Of a DNA stretch of 64,000 nt, positions 1 through 11,258 are shown piece after piece (the first letter of the stretch is position 1; every line of letters starts with the position of its first letter). Both the position numbers and the translations under genes were made by a program. A model generated the notes under the pieces. It searched no databases. It saw only the letters and a program-made list of their open reading frames with translations, and was not told the origin of the DNA. The DNA lies in contig JAUPSS010000004.1 of assembly GCA_040285825.1 (NCBI GenBank), forward strand, positions 186,001 to 250,000. Reading direction: 5' to 3'. The stretch is from Eukaryota sp. TZLM1-RC. Its lineage: Eukaryota > Metamonada: BaSk clade.

Positions 1-45
1 AAAACCTAGGCAATCTATTAATAATGGCAAATTGAATTCGTTAGC
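1..45 (-). mobile_element. Edge fragment of non-LTR retroelement family B
   Basis: The first 40 bases match, on the minus strand, the C-terminal coding part of the family B retroelement seen complete at 28859-30037. The shared word includes the run reading ATTAATAATGGCAAATTGAA. Only the window edge of this copy is visible, so its extent to the left is unknown. Confidence 0.6.
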
Positions 46-1464
46 TCCTTAATATGTGAGTAAACTTACTTGAGTAAAAGGTTTTCCCAATAAAATACTT
101 GATATGTTTAATTGTATCAAGTTTGGAGCCAATTTTAAACTCAACCTTAATCAATTCTTTTGTCATTTTGGCGTCATTTCAAGGCCATGAACCTGGTAAA
201 CGAAAGATTAAATCCTTAGATTAAATGAAAAAGAAAATTTCAACACCATCAACATTTAAGCTGTTGTTTAACATTGCCAATCAGCAGACATTTGACTGGA
301 TTTATCAGCGTAAATGACAAAGTAAAAGAAAGAACCTTCGGCGGCAACCTCAATCAAGACATCACGAAGGGCTATCAATGGGAGCGTATCCCTATATGCT
401 ACTATTTTCAACATATGAAAAAGTTTACTAAAAAAATATAAAAAATAAAAAAAAATAAGAACAAAATAAATCAAGGACTGGTGGATTGAAAAACAGTCAG
501 CCAAAAGAATAACTGCAAAATAAATACGAACAGTGTGTAAGATTCAAAATGTATGATACCATACATTAACAAAGTCATTTTGACAAATGAGGAATTTTTC
601 TGGATTAAATCATAAAATACAATTCTGTGAATCAATTTACAAAGATTCATTCAAGTCAGAATATTTTATAATTTTGACTATTAGCAACTGGAACCATCAA
701 TATTGTGAGATTGAGAACAGGTGATAAGAACTTTGCAGCATCAGGAGCAACACGATTGAAAAAATGAGACGAGTAATAGGAGTATATCTTAGTGAGACTA
801 AATTTTGGGAATATTCAGCTGGATCATCATAGATTCTTCTAAATCGAGGGAAATAACGAGAAATAAAAGAAGGAAATGTGACTTTGTCTTTGGAACACTG
901 AGTAACAGTATTCATTGCTTCTTTCTGTTACAATTATAGGTGTATCAGATCAGAACTTACACACTTGTGGTTTTGAACCATTGCAATATTCTTCTGAAAG
1001 AAGTTTTGTTATTTTGCCAGCAGTTGGATCAACCAATTTTTTTGCTATTCTTACTAAATAACGTGTGGATTTCTGAGTAATAAATCAAATGAAAATGCTA
1101 CTCTGTTGAATCAATCGTCAAACCATTGGACATTACTAAAACTAACTGAGTCAGAGTTATATTTTGACAGAGTTTGACATTTCCCTTTAACTTGTTTTTT
1201 TAACATCGTTTGCTCTGAATGCTACGAGGAATTCTATAAGGTGTGGATGATGATAGCTGTTGATTTCTGTATAAACAATAACCGAGCAGCAGACTCTCTG
1301 TTTTGTTACCCAATGATCTCAAATTAAGAAGGTCATTTGATTTGGTGATAACATTGAGTTTATTAGATGTTTCAATGGTGAAGTTCCTACACATCTACGT
1401 CTCCTCCATTTTTCTCTCAACAATTGCACCAAAAACCAAGGATCTGATAATTAAATCATCTGGA
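46..1464. other. AT-rich stretch without a clear gene
   Basis: Short minus-strand ORFs at 697-915 and 1200-1394 lie downstream of the PAS-like ORF at 1465-1920 and could be eroded remains of the same gene. A minus-strand frame across about 1400-1500 continues with plausible coding text after the upstream ORF stops. None of these pieces matches a family I recognise, and no start, splice or domain signal supports a separate gene. Confidence 0.35.
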
Positions 1465-1920
1465 TCAACTTGTATTGTTTTGTTGCGTTGTTCTTTGGTC
1501 GTGAATGGTGTGGGTTACTTTGCTTGAGAGCATAAGTGCTTTGGAGAGTTGGTTGGCTCTTTTCTTCAGAAATTGAATTTTATGCTGGTAAAATGAAACA
1601 TCAGTGGCCATTAGAATAAATGTGTTATCAGGTAAGAGTTCCACAGCTTTGATTTCAATATATGTCTTGTTGTCCACAGAGAGCAGGAATGTCTGGTCCT
1701 TGAACTGATCCAAGTCTACGTCGCTTCGTACTTTTCCCAGGACGTCCATGAGGTTTGACAATTCTTTTAATGACGAATTTGATGTAAACATCTCTGCGAG
1801 ATTCTTTGCATCTAGCTGACGAGCTCCCAATAGAGAGAGAAGTGGAGGGGAGATGTTTAGAACATCCAGATTACAACTACAAACCACATATGGAAGCCAT
1901 TCTAAGTAAGAGGCTATCAT
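1465..1920 (-). pseudogene. PAS-like sensor-domain ORF, probably broken
   Basis: This 151-residue ORF begins with a pattern typical of a PAS fold: a Leu-Pro and hydrophobic strand, then an Asn-x-Ser-Pro-Pro-Leu-Leu-x-Leu-Leu stretch (about residues 8-35). It ends in a charged helix (about 115-135). PAS domains sense small ligands or redox state and often sit in front of cyclases or kinases in protists, but no effector domain is visible here. The ORF stops at 1465, and a second minus-strand frame continues coding-like text for about 35 codons past it. That suggests a frameshift or an unrecognised short intron. The PAS assignment rests on pattern only. It could also be an unrelated small alpha/beta protein. 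Confidence 0.35.
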
Positions 1921-4900
1921 AAGGACAAGTTGAAACTTTGGACTGTAGATCTCTTCATATCAAGAGATCTTGTCATCACTATTGTCATGTCGTTTTAGTT
2001 TGAGCACTCGGATTGGTTAATGTTTCTGTTGTTGCTTCTTGTCTATACGTCATAAATAAACGTCATTAAACGACCTAACACCAAATAAAGCTTATTTAAA
2101 AGACGGTTTTTCTTATATCGTAATGTACTTTTTCTTATAACTTCCTTTACCAATAACCAATAGATCTTTGGCTTAAATTTTACTGCAAAAGTCCAATAAA
2201 GAAATGGACCTTATTTGAAATTTGAAATTTGATTCTATTGTATTTCCTTTTTCTTAAGCTCCAAGGACGTGGCTTTCGTGGCTCTGGTTTTACATTTGAA
2301 GTAACCACCTATGTTCTCTTTAAACAACATCTCCATTTCCCTCTACTTTTCCATTCATATATTGTCGTATATCTTTATTAAGACGAATTTTTAAACTGAA
2401 TAATAAGATTTCTATCATTCCAGAAAATCTACAAATGCTCATGATTGTACCTCAAGCACAGTAAATAATCAGAAGAGACAAAAACTGATTTTCATATTTC
2501 CTTTGTGATCAACAAAAATAGTATTGAATCCCAACAAATTGTTAACTTCCATTGCGATGTAACAAAACATTTCTTCCACATCGATGTTACACACATTGGG
2601 TAATACAAGTAAAAACAAAGCACAAAAAAAACTGTATTGGACTCAATACCAACAATTACCAATATTTTGTAGATACAAAGAAATTGGATTTCATACACGT
2701 TTTTCCACTCTTTTTACATTTTTCTTCTAATTGGTTTCAATATAAAAGTGTTGAAGTCAAACATATTTCAGAATTGACTTATATGAATATAAATAAAATG
2801 AAAAGGAAAATATTAAAATCTAGTCATAGTTGAAAAGCTTTTGAAAAATCCTTTAACAGTATCACGTGCAACGAACAGTTTAAACCAATAATTCTTAGTG
2901 TTTGTATTGTTTGAAATATTTGTGATTCACTGTAGATTCTAGTGGTCTATAGTACAGAGTCTAACCCTGACACTCCAAATTAACACCAACCACTCTGAAA
3001 AAAATACACCTCAGGATGTTGGTTTGTTATTGTGTGGTTTAGTCGGGACTTGAAGTTATTGCATTGGCGTTATCTTTTCAACAGGAAAACAATCGAATAA
3101 TATTGCTTCTTTGGAGAACCCATACAATCTACTTGTATCTATTGTATTCTACATTTTTGCAAGCCGTCTACCACACTAGCTTCAATCTTCTTCCCTTCTT
3201 GTCTTTATTTTACTTTAGATAATATGAACATTCAGCTCAATTCATCGACCTACTGATTCTTTATCATCCACAATTTGTTCAGTCTTTTAGATTTCTTCAT
3301 TTTTTATTTTTTTATTTTTATTTTTATTTTTATTTTGTTTCTTCATTTTTGACTTCACCAAGATATAAGATTATTTGTGATTATAAACCTGACTAATTAT
3401 TTGGACAGTATCATTGCTATGTTTGTTTCCATTTTGACAGTACATAATTGCTACACATCCATTTGTGTGCTTAAACAAAAACTTTTATATTGTGCATTGT
3501 TTTCTTCTTCTTCAAAAATAATCCATACTGATTTTGTGGGTCATCAATTTGTGTTGGTTATTTTTTTTATCATTCATTCATTTTATTTCATTTCTAGATA
3601 ACTAAATCAATCAATTTTTGAATAAGGATTTGCCATTCAAAATCAAAGTGGAATACTGAGCTTGCAACACTTTTAAGTCAAAACGCTGAATCTAAAATTT
3701 TACTTCATTAAACAACCATACGCAATATTCTTCGGCAGAAAAATTGCGATACGAGCATTTGAGAGCTTGAAATATTAATTATTTATAGATGGTTTTCATT
3801 GTAGATCTTGCAATGGGTAATCTTTTCATCAATGAAACGCAACTATCAGCAAATATTCTTCTGACAAAAATTTCAAAAGGCATTGATTTAGACAGAAAAT
3901 CTAAATTTGACAAAAACAATTCAAAAACCTTGATATTTCGTACGTTTTAATTTATGTCTACTATCCGAATTCTGTTTCAGTTTAGACGGTAACTGACCAT
4001 TCCAAACTGTCTTGATTCTTGTTCCATCTGTATCTTTTGGAATAAGAATTAGATCAGGTGATAACTTAGTCACATCCAAAAAAATTAACTTGATGATTTG
4101 TGTGGTAGGAAAAATTGTAGTAAACATCTCAATGATCTAGAGAACGAAGTAAGAGGTTAACAATATTCTCTAAAACGGAATCATGTCTCCATTTAAGTCT
4201 ATAGTATATTCCAGGAATTTGTTAACTTGTACAACTGCAGTCAATGAAGCATAACGTTGTTGGTCCAAATTGACATTATGAGCACACGGGAAGCAACAGT
4301 TTAGATCCATCAAGCATTTCTCGACAGAATTTTCCATCGATAAAGATTATCAGAAGTAGCTTATACATTCAACCAAGAATTTATTGCAAACTTGATGATT
4401 CTAGGACGTAGATCAATCAAACATTGATTAAATTTTCAAAAACTAATCATTAAATAAATAATTATTGATTTTATTGACCATTGTCCACAATTCAACTAAT
4501 GATTTATTTGTCCTAGTAACATTTATTTATATTTAATTTTATTTTATTTGACTTTTTCAAAAATTCGGTATCTTTGCTCACATTATGATAGTTGAGACGT
4601 TCTTGTTTATGAATTTACGATGTATTTAGATGTTATTGTTCAATGGATTATAAACGGACAGTTAATGTGGAATGTTTGTGTACAGAAGTACTATAATAAG
4701 TATCTTTATCATCAATGTTATTACATCCTTGGTGGAGGGACAAGGTTAACTAAGAGGTAGAGGGACGATACTGAGGATAAAAACTCTGCAGTTTTGGCAT
4801 GGATTTGAAGAACTGAAAAAGAGAAAATGAGCGTGGACAAATGAAACAATTCTACTTTCTCAGGGTATTGAGAAGGGTTAAAGTATTTGGCATATGGAGA

Positions 4901-5103
4901 CGATGAGAAGGTAAGACAATGCCTGAAAGGGCCTAGATTAGAGAACAACAAGCGAATCCAAAGACAAACCAACAAGAATACTGGTGAAGAGAGTGAAAAG
5001 TGAAAACCTCCCAAAACCAAGTTGAGGGTTAAAAATCTGCCAGAATAGGCATTTAAAAGTCGAAAATTAGGTGACAAGTCAAAAATTCATAAATAAGGAT
5101 TAA
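1921..5103. other. Gene-poor region with a T-rich simple repeat
   Basis: I see no gene I can support across these 3.2 kb. All ORFs are short, lack recognisable motifs and often overlap on opposite strands. A short (TTTTTA)n-type simple repeat lies near 3298-3340. A 118-codon minus-strand ORF at 4721-5077 is hydrophobic in translation but has no start context or family resemblance, and is probably chance. Confidence 0.5.
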
Positions 5104-5349
5104 ATGGATTCGCTGCTTAGTGAAACCATCCAGGAAAAAGCTTGCACTGAGCCCTACTGGGAGCTCATTTCCAGTTCTCCTAAGATTGCACCTTCACGTG
5201 TGAGTTCTTGTTCAACCAAAGGTAGCAAGCGAACTTCCTCTCATGAAGAACCTATCTATCTTTTGGTTGGTCAGATTGATTCTTCCTCTATTTTGGTTGA
5301 GAAGGGCCAATTTGTTCAAGTAGTCCATCACGAAGTTTTTATAAATTGA
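5104..5349 (+). CDS. Small hypothetical ORF
   Basis: An 81-codon ORF begins with Met-Asp-Ser-Leu-Leu and is noticeably richer in G and C than the DNA around it, which favours real or formerly real coding. The middle is Ser/Lys rich and the end is hydrophobic. I recognise no domain. It lies 330 bases upstream of a Ulp1-like protease remnant on the same strand and might be the start of the same decayed gene or element. That link is inference. Confidence 0.25.
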   Translation: MDSLLSETIQEKACTEPYWELISSSPKIAPSRVSSCSTKGSKRTSSHEEPIYLLVGQIDSSSILVEKGQFVQVVHHEVFIN

Positions 5350-5680
5350 TTTTTAATTAAATATTGAACATTTTTGATCAATAAACATTTTATAAATGCT
5401 TCCAGAAAACACAATATCTATGAATTTGGTCGTGTCTGGGGCACGAACCTGGAAGCTGTAGGTGTTTCACACATCAGTGTTTCTACTCACAACCTCTTTA
5501 TAGAAAGGGCAATTCATTTTGTGTCTATTTTGGAGAGGTTGATGACCTATTTGATAAATGAATTTATGTCTTTTAATTCAAAAATATATAAATTTAATTC
5601 CTTTTAATAATAAAATATATATATTTTCCAAAAATTAATTCATCAGGGGGATGGCAACAAAGTGATGATGTCAAAGTCAG

Positions 5681-6289
5681 ATGCTCAACAGATCATCAAC
5701 TCCATGGTCACATCACAAAATACTTGTTTGTCCGATCGCATCAGCCCTATTATTTTTTAGGCGATTTGTTCAAAAGCAATTTTGCTCACAATTGAACCTT
5801 TCTGGCAACAAAGAAAACACTTTGATTCTTTTACCCTACAATGATGCGTTTCATCATTCTAATATGATTACATCTGTTGAAACAATTTACTTATTTTATT
5901 TATTTATTTTATTTATTTATTTATTTATTTATTTACTTATTTTATTTATTTATTTATTTTATTTATTTTATTTTATTTATTTTATTTATTTATTTATTTA
6001 TTTATTTATTTTATTTTATTTATTTATTTTATTTATTTATTTTATTTATTTATTTTATTTTATTTATTTTATTGGGCAACATTGGGTACTTGATGCATTT
6101 TGGATCAAATCCAGAACAGCACAAGTTTTTCTTTTTGATAGTCTTCATCATAATGATGAAGAACACCAAAAAATGAATTCATTAATTTTGGAAAAATTCA
6201 GCATCAATATTAATCAGACTTTATTTGAATTTTTCAATCCAAGTTATATGATTGTGGAATATTCACCATATTGTTTGCAAAAAGAATGA
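5681..6289 (+). pseudogene. Ulp1 (C48)-like cysteine protease remnant interrupted by a microsatellite
   Basis: Two blocks of this ORF resemble the core of Ulp1-type SUMO or ubiquitin-like proteases. One reads Leu-Ile-Leu-Leu-Pro-Tyr-Asn-Asp, like the strand before the catalytic His. After the (TTTA)n tract, a His-Trp-Val-Leu block is followed about 16 residues later by a Phe-Asp-Ser-Leu block, matching the catalytic His and Asp region. The expected Gln and Cys-Gly active-site segment downstream is not intact, and the frame ends at 6289. Such proteases occur both in host SUMO pathways and in large DNA transposons. The degenerate Fanzor-like tail just downstream makes a transposon origin attractive but unproven. 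Confidence 0.35.
5887..6073 (+). repeat. (TTTA)n / (TTTTA)n microsatellite
   Basis: About 185 bases are built almost entirely of TTTA and TTTTA units. All three plus-strand frames stay open through such a tract, so the overlapping protease-like ORF is open here trivially and the repeated Phe/Ile/Tyr/Leu translation is not evidence of coding. Confidence 0.95.
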
Positions 6290-6559
6290 TCAATTTGCTT
6301 TTGTCAAATCAGCTTAATTCAATTGATTCAGCTCATGTTAAACATTTCGTCAATCAAGACAAAAGTTGTTTTTATAGCTGTGTTGACAATGAACGAAAAT
6401 CATTTGAGACAAAGAAATGCTCCTTTGCATAAAAAACCATCAGAAAAAGGCGAGCTGATGTATTGAGCAGACCTTTGAATCCAATGAGAATCCGCTGACT
6501 CAATTTAAATACTCCTTAGTGACACCATCAAATGTCAAAACATAATTTACTCTCAGAAT

Positions 6560-6937
6560 TCTACATTTTGATATTGAAACTTTCGTGTTGGGTAAAAAGC
6601 TCAGTGATGAGGATTAAATATTTGTCATTTCTGCAAGAGAACATTCCATCTCTTACTGTCAATCTACAAGAAAGATGTTTCGAATTTTGTTTCGGGGAAA
6701 ACAGTTGAAACATTCCGATAGTGCAAAAATCCAAGGTCATGGAAGAGGCAGGAGATGTCTATTCGTCACGGGCTTACTATGAGTAAATCATGCGAAAGTT
6801 TATGGAATAGAGATCGAAATGCTTCGCTCAATAAGTTGGCAGTGATGAAAGCACATGTGAAAGGTAGAGATAGACCAGTATACCTACAAATGGCCAAGGT
6901 TGTTGAAGGTTCAAAGAAAAAGGTATCAAGGTGAAAA
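6560..6937 (+). pseudogene. Degenerate Fanzor/TnpB-like C-terminal fragment
   Basis: One plus-strand frame, with a stop near 6720, reads from about 6620 to the TGA at 6932. Its end contains a Cys-Glu-Ser-Leu-Trp-Asn-Arg-Asp-Arg-Asn-Ala-Ser block at about 6791-6826. This fits the C-terminal zinc-finger plus Arg-Asp (RuvC-III) signature of eukaryotic TnpB homologues. It is followed by a Gly-Arg-Asp-Arg-Pro-x-Tyr-Leu tail. A Glu-Thr-Phe-Arg then Cys-Lys-Asn stretch just upstream could be the eroded Glu-x-x-Thr-Ser-x-x-Cys region. No RuvC-I segment is recognisable and the zinc cysteines are mostly lost, so this is a relic. It differs in sequence from the Fanzor at 46646-47293. The rest of 6290-6560 holds no further recognisable coding. 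Confidence 0.38.
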
Positions 6938-7012
6938 TCTTCAAAAACTCAGTCCCTCTACATTGGTCTTAAAAGGACACTTATTTCATAGTTATAGACA
7001 ACATCGTTAAGA

Positions 7013-9751
7013 ATGATAGTTGACTCTTCAATATTAGACCTATCTGTACCATATGGCAAACGTCTAAGGGCCTTCAAATCTCTACTCTCCACTATTCGCA
7101 ACTCTCCATCTGATAACTCAGTCTTACTGTTTGCCTCAACTGCCAAAACTCTTTCCTCTCTCCTCCATGTACCGGAAACTGATGGTGAGAAGCAGTTTGA
7201 GGACTATTTTCGTTTACATGCTTCTCAACAGCTTACTTCCCTCTTATCTTCCGGCTGTGGTGATCTCTCATCCCATCTACACTACCTACTCCCCCCTGTT
7301 CTCCAACGTCTCCAACGGGATGTTCATGGAAACATAGTAGAACAAGCAGAAGAGGTACGTCTATCATGCCTTAATCTCTTCTCCTCTCTCATAAATGCTA
7401 TTCTCCACCATGGCACCAATGCACCTTCCCTTCTCTCCCCTTACATCTCCATGTCAGCTCTCGTTTTTTGTTCGCTTCTTCAAGATCCCATGCCTGACAT
7501 TCGTCTCCTCTCCCCTTCTGTGATGACACTTTTCATGTATACACTCTCCCCACACCGTCTTTCCAATGCAGAAATGGGCCCAGGTTATGTTGATGAAGAT
7601 GGTCTCTATGAAGGTAACGTCTTGGCTCAATTCGCTGAACCTTTAATAAATTCCATTAATAAAGGTTTAAAGATTAAAGGTCACCAAAAGTGTAGAAGGT
7701 CATTGTTAAATGGGTTGCTGTATCTTGTCATTGCTGGAGGTCATTCAGTTGCTCACCTTTGGAGTGATTTTTTATTTGAATTTATAAAAGATGATTCTTT
7801 TCATGTTAGACTTGAAATTGTGAATGTATGCTCTCGATTGTTACTTTCCATTCCTAATTGGAGAGACTTTTGTGGCGAAATGATCTCTATTATACTAATA
7901 GGGATCAATGATGACGTGTTAGAGGTCAGAAATGTAGCTCAAAAATGTTTGATTTGTTTAGGGGAACGGTATAGTGTAATGTTTCCAAATATTTGTAAGG
8001 ATAAGGAAAATTTTGCGAATGAGCTCTTCTTTGACCAAATTTCTAGTATTGATCACCCAATCATTCAAATTTTGGAGGTGATCCCTTCTAGTTCTTGGTT
8101 ATTCGTCCGAAGTTTTTTAAATAATATAATTGAATATTTATCAAATTTAGTTGTTAATTGGACAATTAACTCCCGTTTGAGCGGGGTAAAAGGTCTTTTA
8201 TCTTGTATTTTGATTGGAAATTCTCTTTGTGTTGGTCATATTTCTTTAATTTTGAACTCCTTGCTTTTGATCTTTAATGAAGAAGATCAACAGTTGGTGA
8301 CTGGGTCAGAAATGGTCACATTTTTGATTGCTAAATTGATTGAACCTATGATTGTCTTGGATTCTATTTGTAAGTTATCCAAAGGTAATTTGTTCTCGAA
8401 TAATATTCGATTTTTAAACATTATCATTAGAAATACTGAATTTAAGGTGGTTTTATTTAATTCTTTTTGTGAATTCTTTTTTCATAATTTTGATAACAGT
8501 TCAATTGATGCTACACTCTCTGATCTTTATTCTGATCTTTTGTTGTCATTGACAAATGTCAGTGTGATCCTTTCTAGTCAAGCAAATGTCACTGACCTGA
8601 AGGGATCACTTTCCAAAATTTTGAACTCTGTTCTACTAACTGGCCAAATATTTGGTGTGAACCCAACTATAACAACCATCCTAAACTCTTTTAAATCAAA
8701 TTTCTCTTCTGTATTAATTGAAATTGGTTCCATCATCTCGGAAGAATTAGTTTCCTTAAACAATTTCAAATCAAAATGCCCTCAGTTAAGTGCTCTTATT
8801 CGGTTAATTGAATTGGTTCCTGAATCAGTAATAGATCATTTAGACTCACTTTTGAACCTTATTTTTGACCGCTTTTCACGTGATGTCAAGCAGATTCCAC
8901 AAGAAGAAGAGGAAAATGAAGGAAAATTAAGATTTGAATTGCTTTGCATTATAAATTCTTTGTGTTCAAAAGAATTTTCTATGAATCTTTCAAGTGACCA
9001 AGTCAATTCCATTTTATTAAAATTAATTATTCCCTCAATGCACTGGTTCAGAGGTCTTGCTTTTGCAAACATCAGAGTCAAGGCTAGTCAATGTTTCCTA
9101 TCAATTCTGCAATCAAACCGGTTAGAACAATCATTTTTGACTGGTTTCCTTTTTGATTTAATACCACCTTTTACTGGAAGTATTTTAAATGGTGAGGAAT
9201 ATCAGGCAAAAGTTTATGGTTTGTTGTCAGCTGAATTGATTATTATCTCCATATTAGAGTTTCTTAATCAAGATGAGAATCCAAATTTAGGTGAATTGCT
9301 TCAAATTTTGGTTGATCTCTGTCAATCTTTGATTTTCTTGATTTCTGATCCTAAAGTTGATATCAAAAAGAAAGCGATTGAAATTCTGAAACAACCCCTT
9401 TTGTTCATCTTCAAGTTAAATAGTGAAATTTTACCACGCTCAAATTTTGAGAAGAAAGATCAAGAAGAGATCAAAAATGGAGGTGAAAGTGAAGAAAGGT
9501 ACAGAAGAATCAACCAACCTATTGATAAGCCTTATGTCACTAATTTTAAAATGGTAGTTAAAGAGTTAATCACCTTGAAACACGATGAAGAAGTTGCTCA
9601 GCTGGTGGATGGAGTTATTAATGAATTTATTGAAGTTTTACCATTAAAATCAAAAATTAAAGATTTATTAGTGGAAGAATCTGAATTTTTTAATACTTTT
9701 TTCCCAAATTCGGCAGTAATTTCGGAACTACAAGATTTGGTTTGTTTGTAG
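7013..9751 (+). CDS. HEAT-repeat protein, DNAAF5/HEATR2-like dynein arm assembly factor
   Basis: A single 912-codon exon encodes an all-helical protein with repeated Leu-rich helical pairs across its length, typical of HEAT arrays. The N-terminal half carries a block of the form Glu-Glu-Val-Arg-Leu-x-x-Leu-x-Leu, then Asp-Pro-Met-Pro-Asp-Ile-Arg. This matches the layout of DNAAF5, a cytosolic factor for preassembly of axonemal dynein arms. Length is close to the roughly 850 residues of the animal protein. A Lys/Glu-rich loop lies near residues 800-830. HYDIN starts 1.5 kb downstream on the same strand, and CFAP298, linked to the same dynein-assembly process, lies in the same window. Other HEAT proteins (for example MMS19-like) cannot be excluded by eye. 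Confidence 0.55.
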   Translation: MIVDSSILDLSVPYGKRLRAFKSLLSTIRNSPSDNSVLLFASTAKTLSSLLHVPETDGEKQFEDYFRLHASQQLTSLLSSGCGDLSSHLHYLLPPVLQRLQRDVHGNIVEQAEEVRLSCLNLFSSLINAILHHGTNAPSLLSPYISMSALVFCSLLQDPMPDIRLLSPSVMTLFMYTLSPHRLSNAEMGPGYVDEDGLYEGNVLAQFAEPLINSINKGLKIKGHQKCRRSLLNGLLYLVIAGGHSVAHLWSDFLFEFIKDDSFHVRLEIVNVCSRLLLSIPNWRDFCGEMISIILIGINDDVLEVRNVAQKCLICLGERYSVMFPNICKDKENFANELFFDQISSIDHPIIQILEVIPSSSWLFVRSFLNNIIEYLSNLVVNWTINSRLSGVKGLLSCILIGNSLCVGHISLILNSLLLIFNEEDQQLVTGSEMVTFLIAKLIEPMIVLDSICKLSKGNLFSNNIRFLNIIIRNTEFKVVLFNSFCEFFFHNFDNSSIDATLSDLYSDLLLSLTNVSVILSSQANVTDLKGSLSKILNSVLLTGQIFGVNPTITTILNSFKSNFSSVLIEIGSIISEELVSLNNFKSKCPQLSALIRLIELVPESVIDHLDSLLNLIFDRFSRDVKQIPQEEEENEGKLRFELLCIINSLCSKEFSMNLSSDQVNSILLKLIIPSMHWFRGLAFANIRVKASQCFLSILQSNRLEQSFLTGFLFDLIPPFTGSILNGEEYQAKVYGLLSAELIIISILEFLNQDENPNLGELLQILVDLCQSLIFLISDPKVDIKKKAIEILKQPLLFIFKLNSEILPRSNFEKKDQEEIKNGGESEERYRRINQPIDKPYVTNFKMVVKELITLKHDEEVAQLVDGVINEFIEVLPLKSKIKDLLVEESEFFNTFFPNSAVISELQDLVCL

Positions 9752-9898
9752 CTTTTTTTCTTTTTATTATTATTTTATAGGTTTTATTATGTTTTTTGCT
9801 GTACATTTTGCTTGTTTATCCCCTTTTTTTAAGAGTTTTTTTGTTATAAATTAACCTTTTCTTTTTATAAATATTGTTTAACTAAATGTAAATGTACT

Positions 9899-10039
9899 TC
9901 GTCCCCATCTACACCATTTCAATTCGATGAATCTGTACAACCTCCAGACGTTTCTTCCTCTAAAGACGAACCAGAGACTCTCTTAATGGAGGATGATGAG
10001 TCTGATATCGAGACATGGCTTGAGGATCTCATCTCATGA
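9899..10039 (+). CDS. Coding-like fragment with an acidic Trp-Leu tail
   Basis: This stretch is clearly richer in G and C than its surroundings. It reads without interruption as a Ser/Pro-rich segment followed by an acidic end, Asp-Asp-Glu-Ser-Asp-Ile-Glu-Thr-Trp-Leu-Glu-Asp-Leu-Ile-Ser, then TGA. Acidic tails of this type close many eukaryotic proteins. No matching upstream exon or start is obvious; an in-frame ATG occurs only at 9988. It may be the last exon of a gene whose earlier part I cannot find, or a decayed gene. Confidence 0.3.
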   Translation, partial: SSPSTPFQFDESVQPPDVSSSKDEPETLLMEDDESDIETWLEDLIS

Positions 10040-10544
10040 ACTGTGTTGTGTGGTAACTCGGAGAATGCTGCTTTCTATCCATGCTTATTAATACAATACT
10101 GCTCTTAGCTTTCTTTTCCACACTTACAAACCTTTCCATCACCTTAGGTTTGTAATTATTATGAATATGAGAGTGGGTAATTCTGAACATGTTCTGAGCA
10201 TTGTTAAACATAGACACCACGTTCACTGTCTGGACAGTGTAGCAGTCCACGGTATTACTTGTTTTATCATCTTTCTTAGATTCCAAATTTGTGGTACATG
10301 ATTTTTTCAAGATTTTGAATAAAAACAGCACCGTGATCCTGCTTTTTGACCAACATTAAAGGTATTTCTTCTAAGTCTTCTTTTTTTGTTTGAATCTTTT
10401 CTAGGTATTGGGGTCTTTTATAGAAATGGATATTTAGTCACATGGTAAGCAATGTCACAAGAGGGAACATCAATTCTGAAAACCACTAATATCTTTGCTA
10501 TATACAATATAATGTGATCTCAAATGTAACCTCTTATTATCCGA
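10040..10544. other. Intergenic, nothing recognised
   Basis: This stretch separates the acidic-tail fragment from the next coding-like block. It carries only a short minus-strand ORF (10029-10331) with no family resemblance. I see no repeat, RNA gene or regulatory motif that I can defend. Confidence 0.4.
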
Positions 10545-10559
10545 TTGTATTACCTCTAT

Positions 10560-11149
10560 ATTGAACTAATTAAACACAAAATCTTCATATACACTTCTTT
10601 AAAACAATTGAACAATACTAGTTCGAACTCTATAATTTGTTATCCTGATGTTGTGGCGCCTGCTAATGTAGCTAATTATCAGACACTCTTCCACAATTAT
10701 TTAATTCATTGGGACACTTCCAACGTTCACAGCGGTAAGAAGAAGAAACAACAAACTCTTACTACAATGTTCCCTACGGCTTCTTGAGAGATAAGTTAAT
10801 TCAAGAAACACTTAAACTGGGAGAACCTTTGGAAGATGATTACTTTCTTGTTCTTGATACAGATGTCGTTAGCTTATTTCCTCCCAATGATAGTAGGTTT
10901 CTCTCATTCGTCAGTCCTCAATCAAAGGACATCATTACTGAGTACCATCGCCACATAGAATTGAATAGAAATTCTGCCAGCCCTCTTCCTTCCATTGTTT
11001 CCTCTGGATGGATTGTTGATAGTGATGATGAAGTGTTTTCAGCTGGCTATCGTCTACGAAGAAATGTTTTGGCTTTGTTTCATAACTTCTTTACTAATCT
11101 ATATGTGTCATGTGAACCTGGAATGCTTATACATTTACCAACAGCATAG
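10560..11149 (+). CDS. Hypothetical protein in two frames, perhaps one intron
   Basis: Two plus-strand frames carry coding-like text. The first runs to about 10734; the second is open from 10739 to the TAA at 11147. Splicing a GT-AG segment from 10735 (GTAAG) to 10790 would join them in frame, but at 56 nt it would be longer than the other introns here, so a frameshift is an equal possibility. The second part contains a hydrophobic-Leu-Asp-Thr-Asp-Val-Val-Ser-Leu-Phe-Pro-Pro block. This faintly recalls the DxD segment of some glycosyltransferases, too weak to assign. The gene lies about 110 bases upstream of HYDIN. Confidence 0.3.
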
Positions 11150-11258
11150 AAGACTCTCAACAATGTCGGGGTGTTGTTTGCCAAAGGAGTTTACATTTTA
11201 GAGAGAATTTGGATTTGTTTTGCGCAAATAAAACTCTTCTTTATTGCACGTTAAATTA

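Noticed and set aside
697-915. Small hydrophobic minus-strand ORF
   Set aside because: Too short and featureless; at best an eroded part of the upstream PAS-like gene.
4721-5077. 118-codon minus-strand ORF as a membrane protein gene
   Set aside because: Hydrophobic translation only, no start context or family match, and no GC rise compared with flanks.
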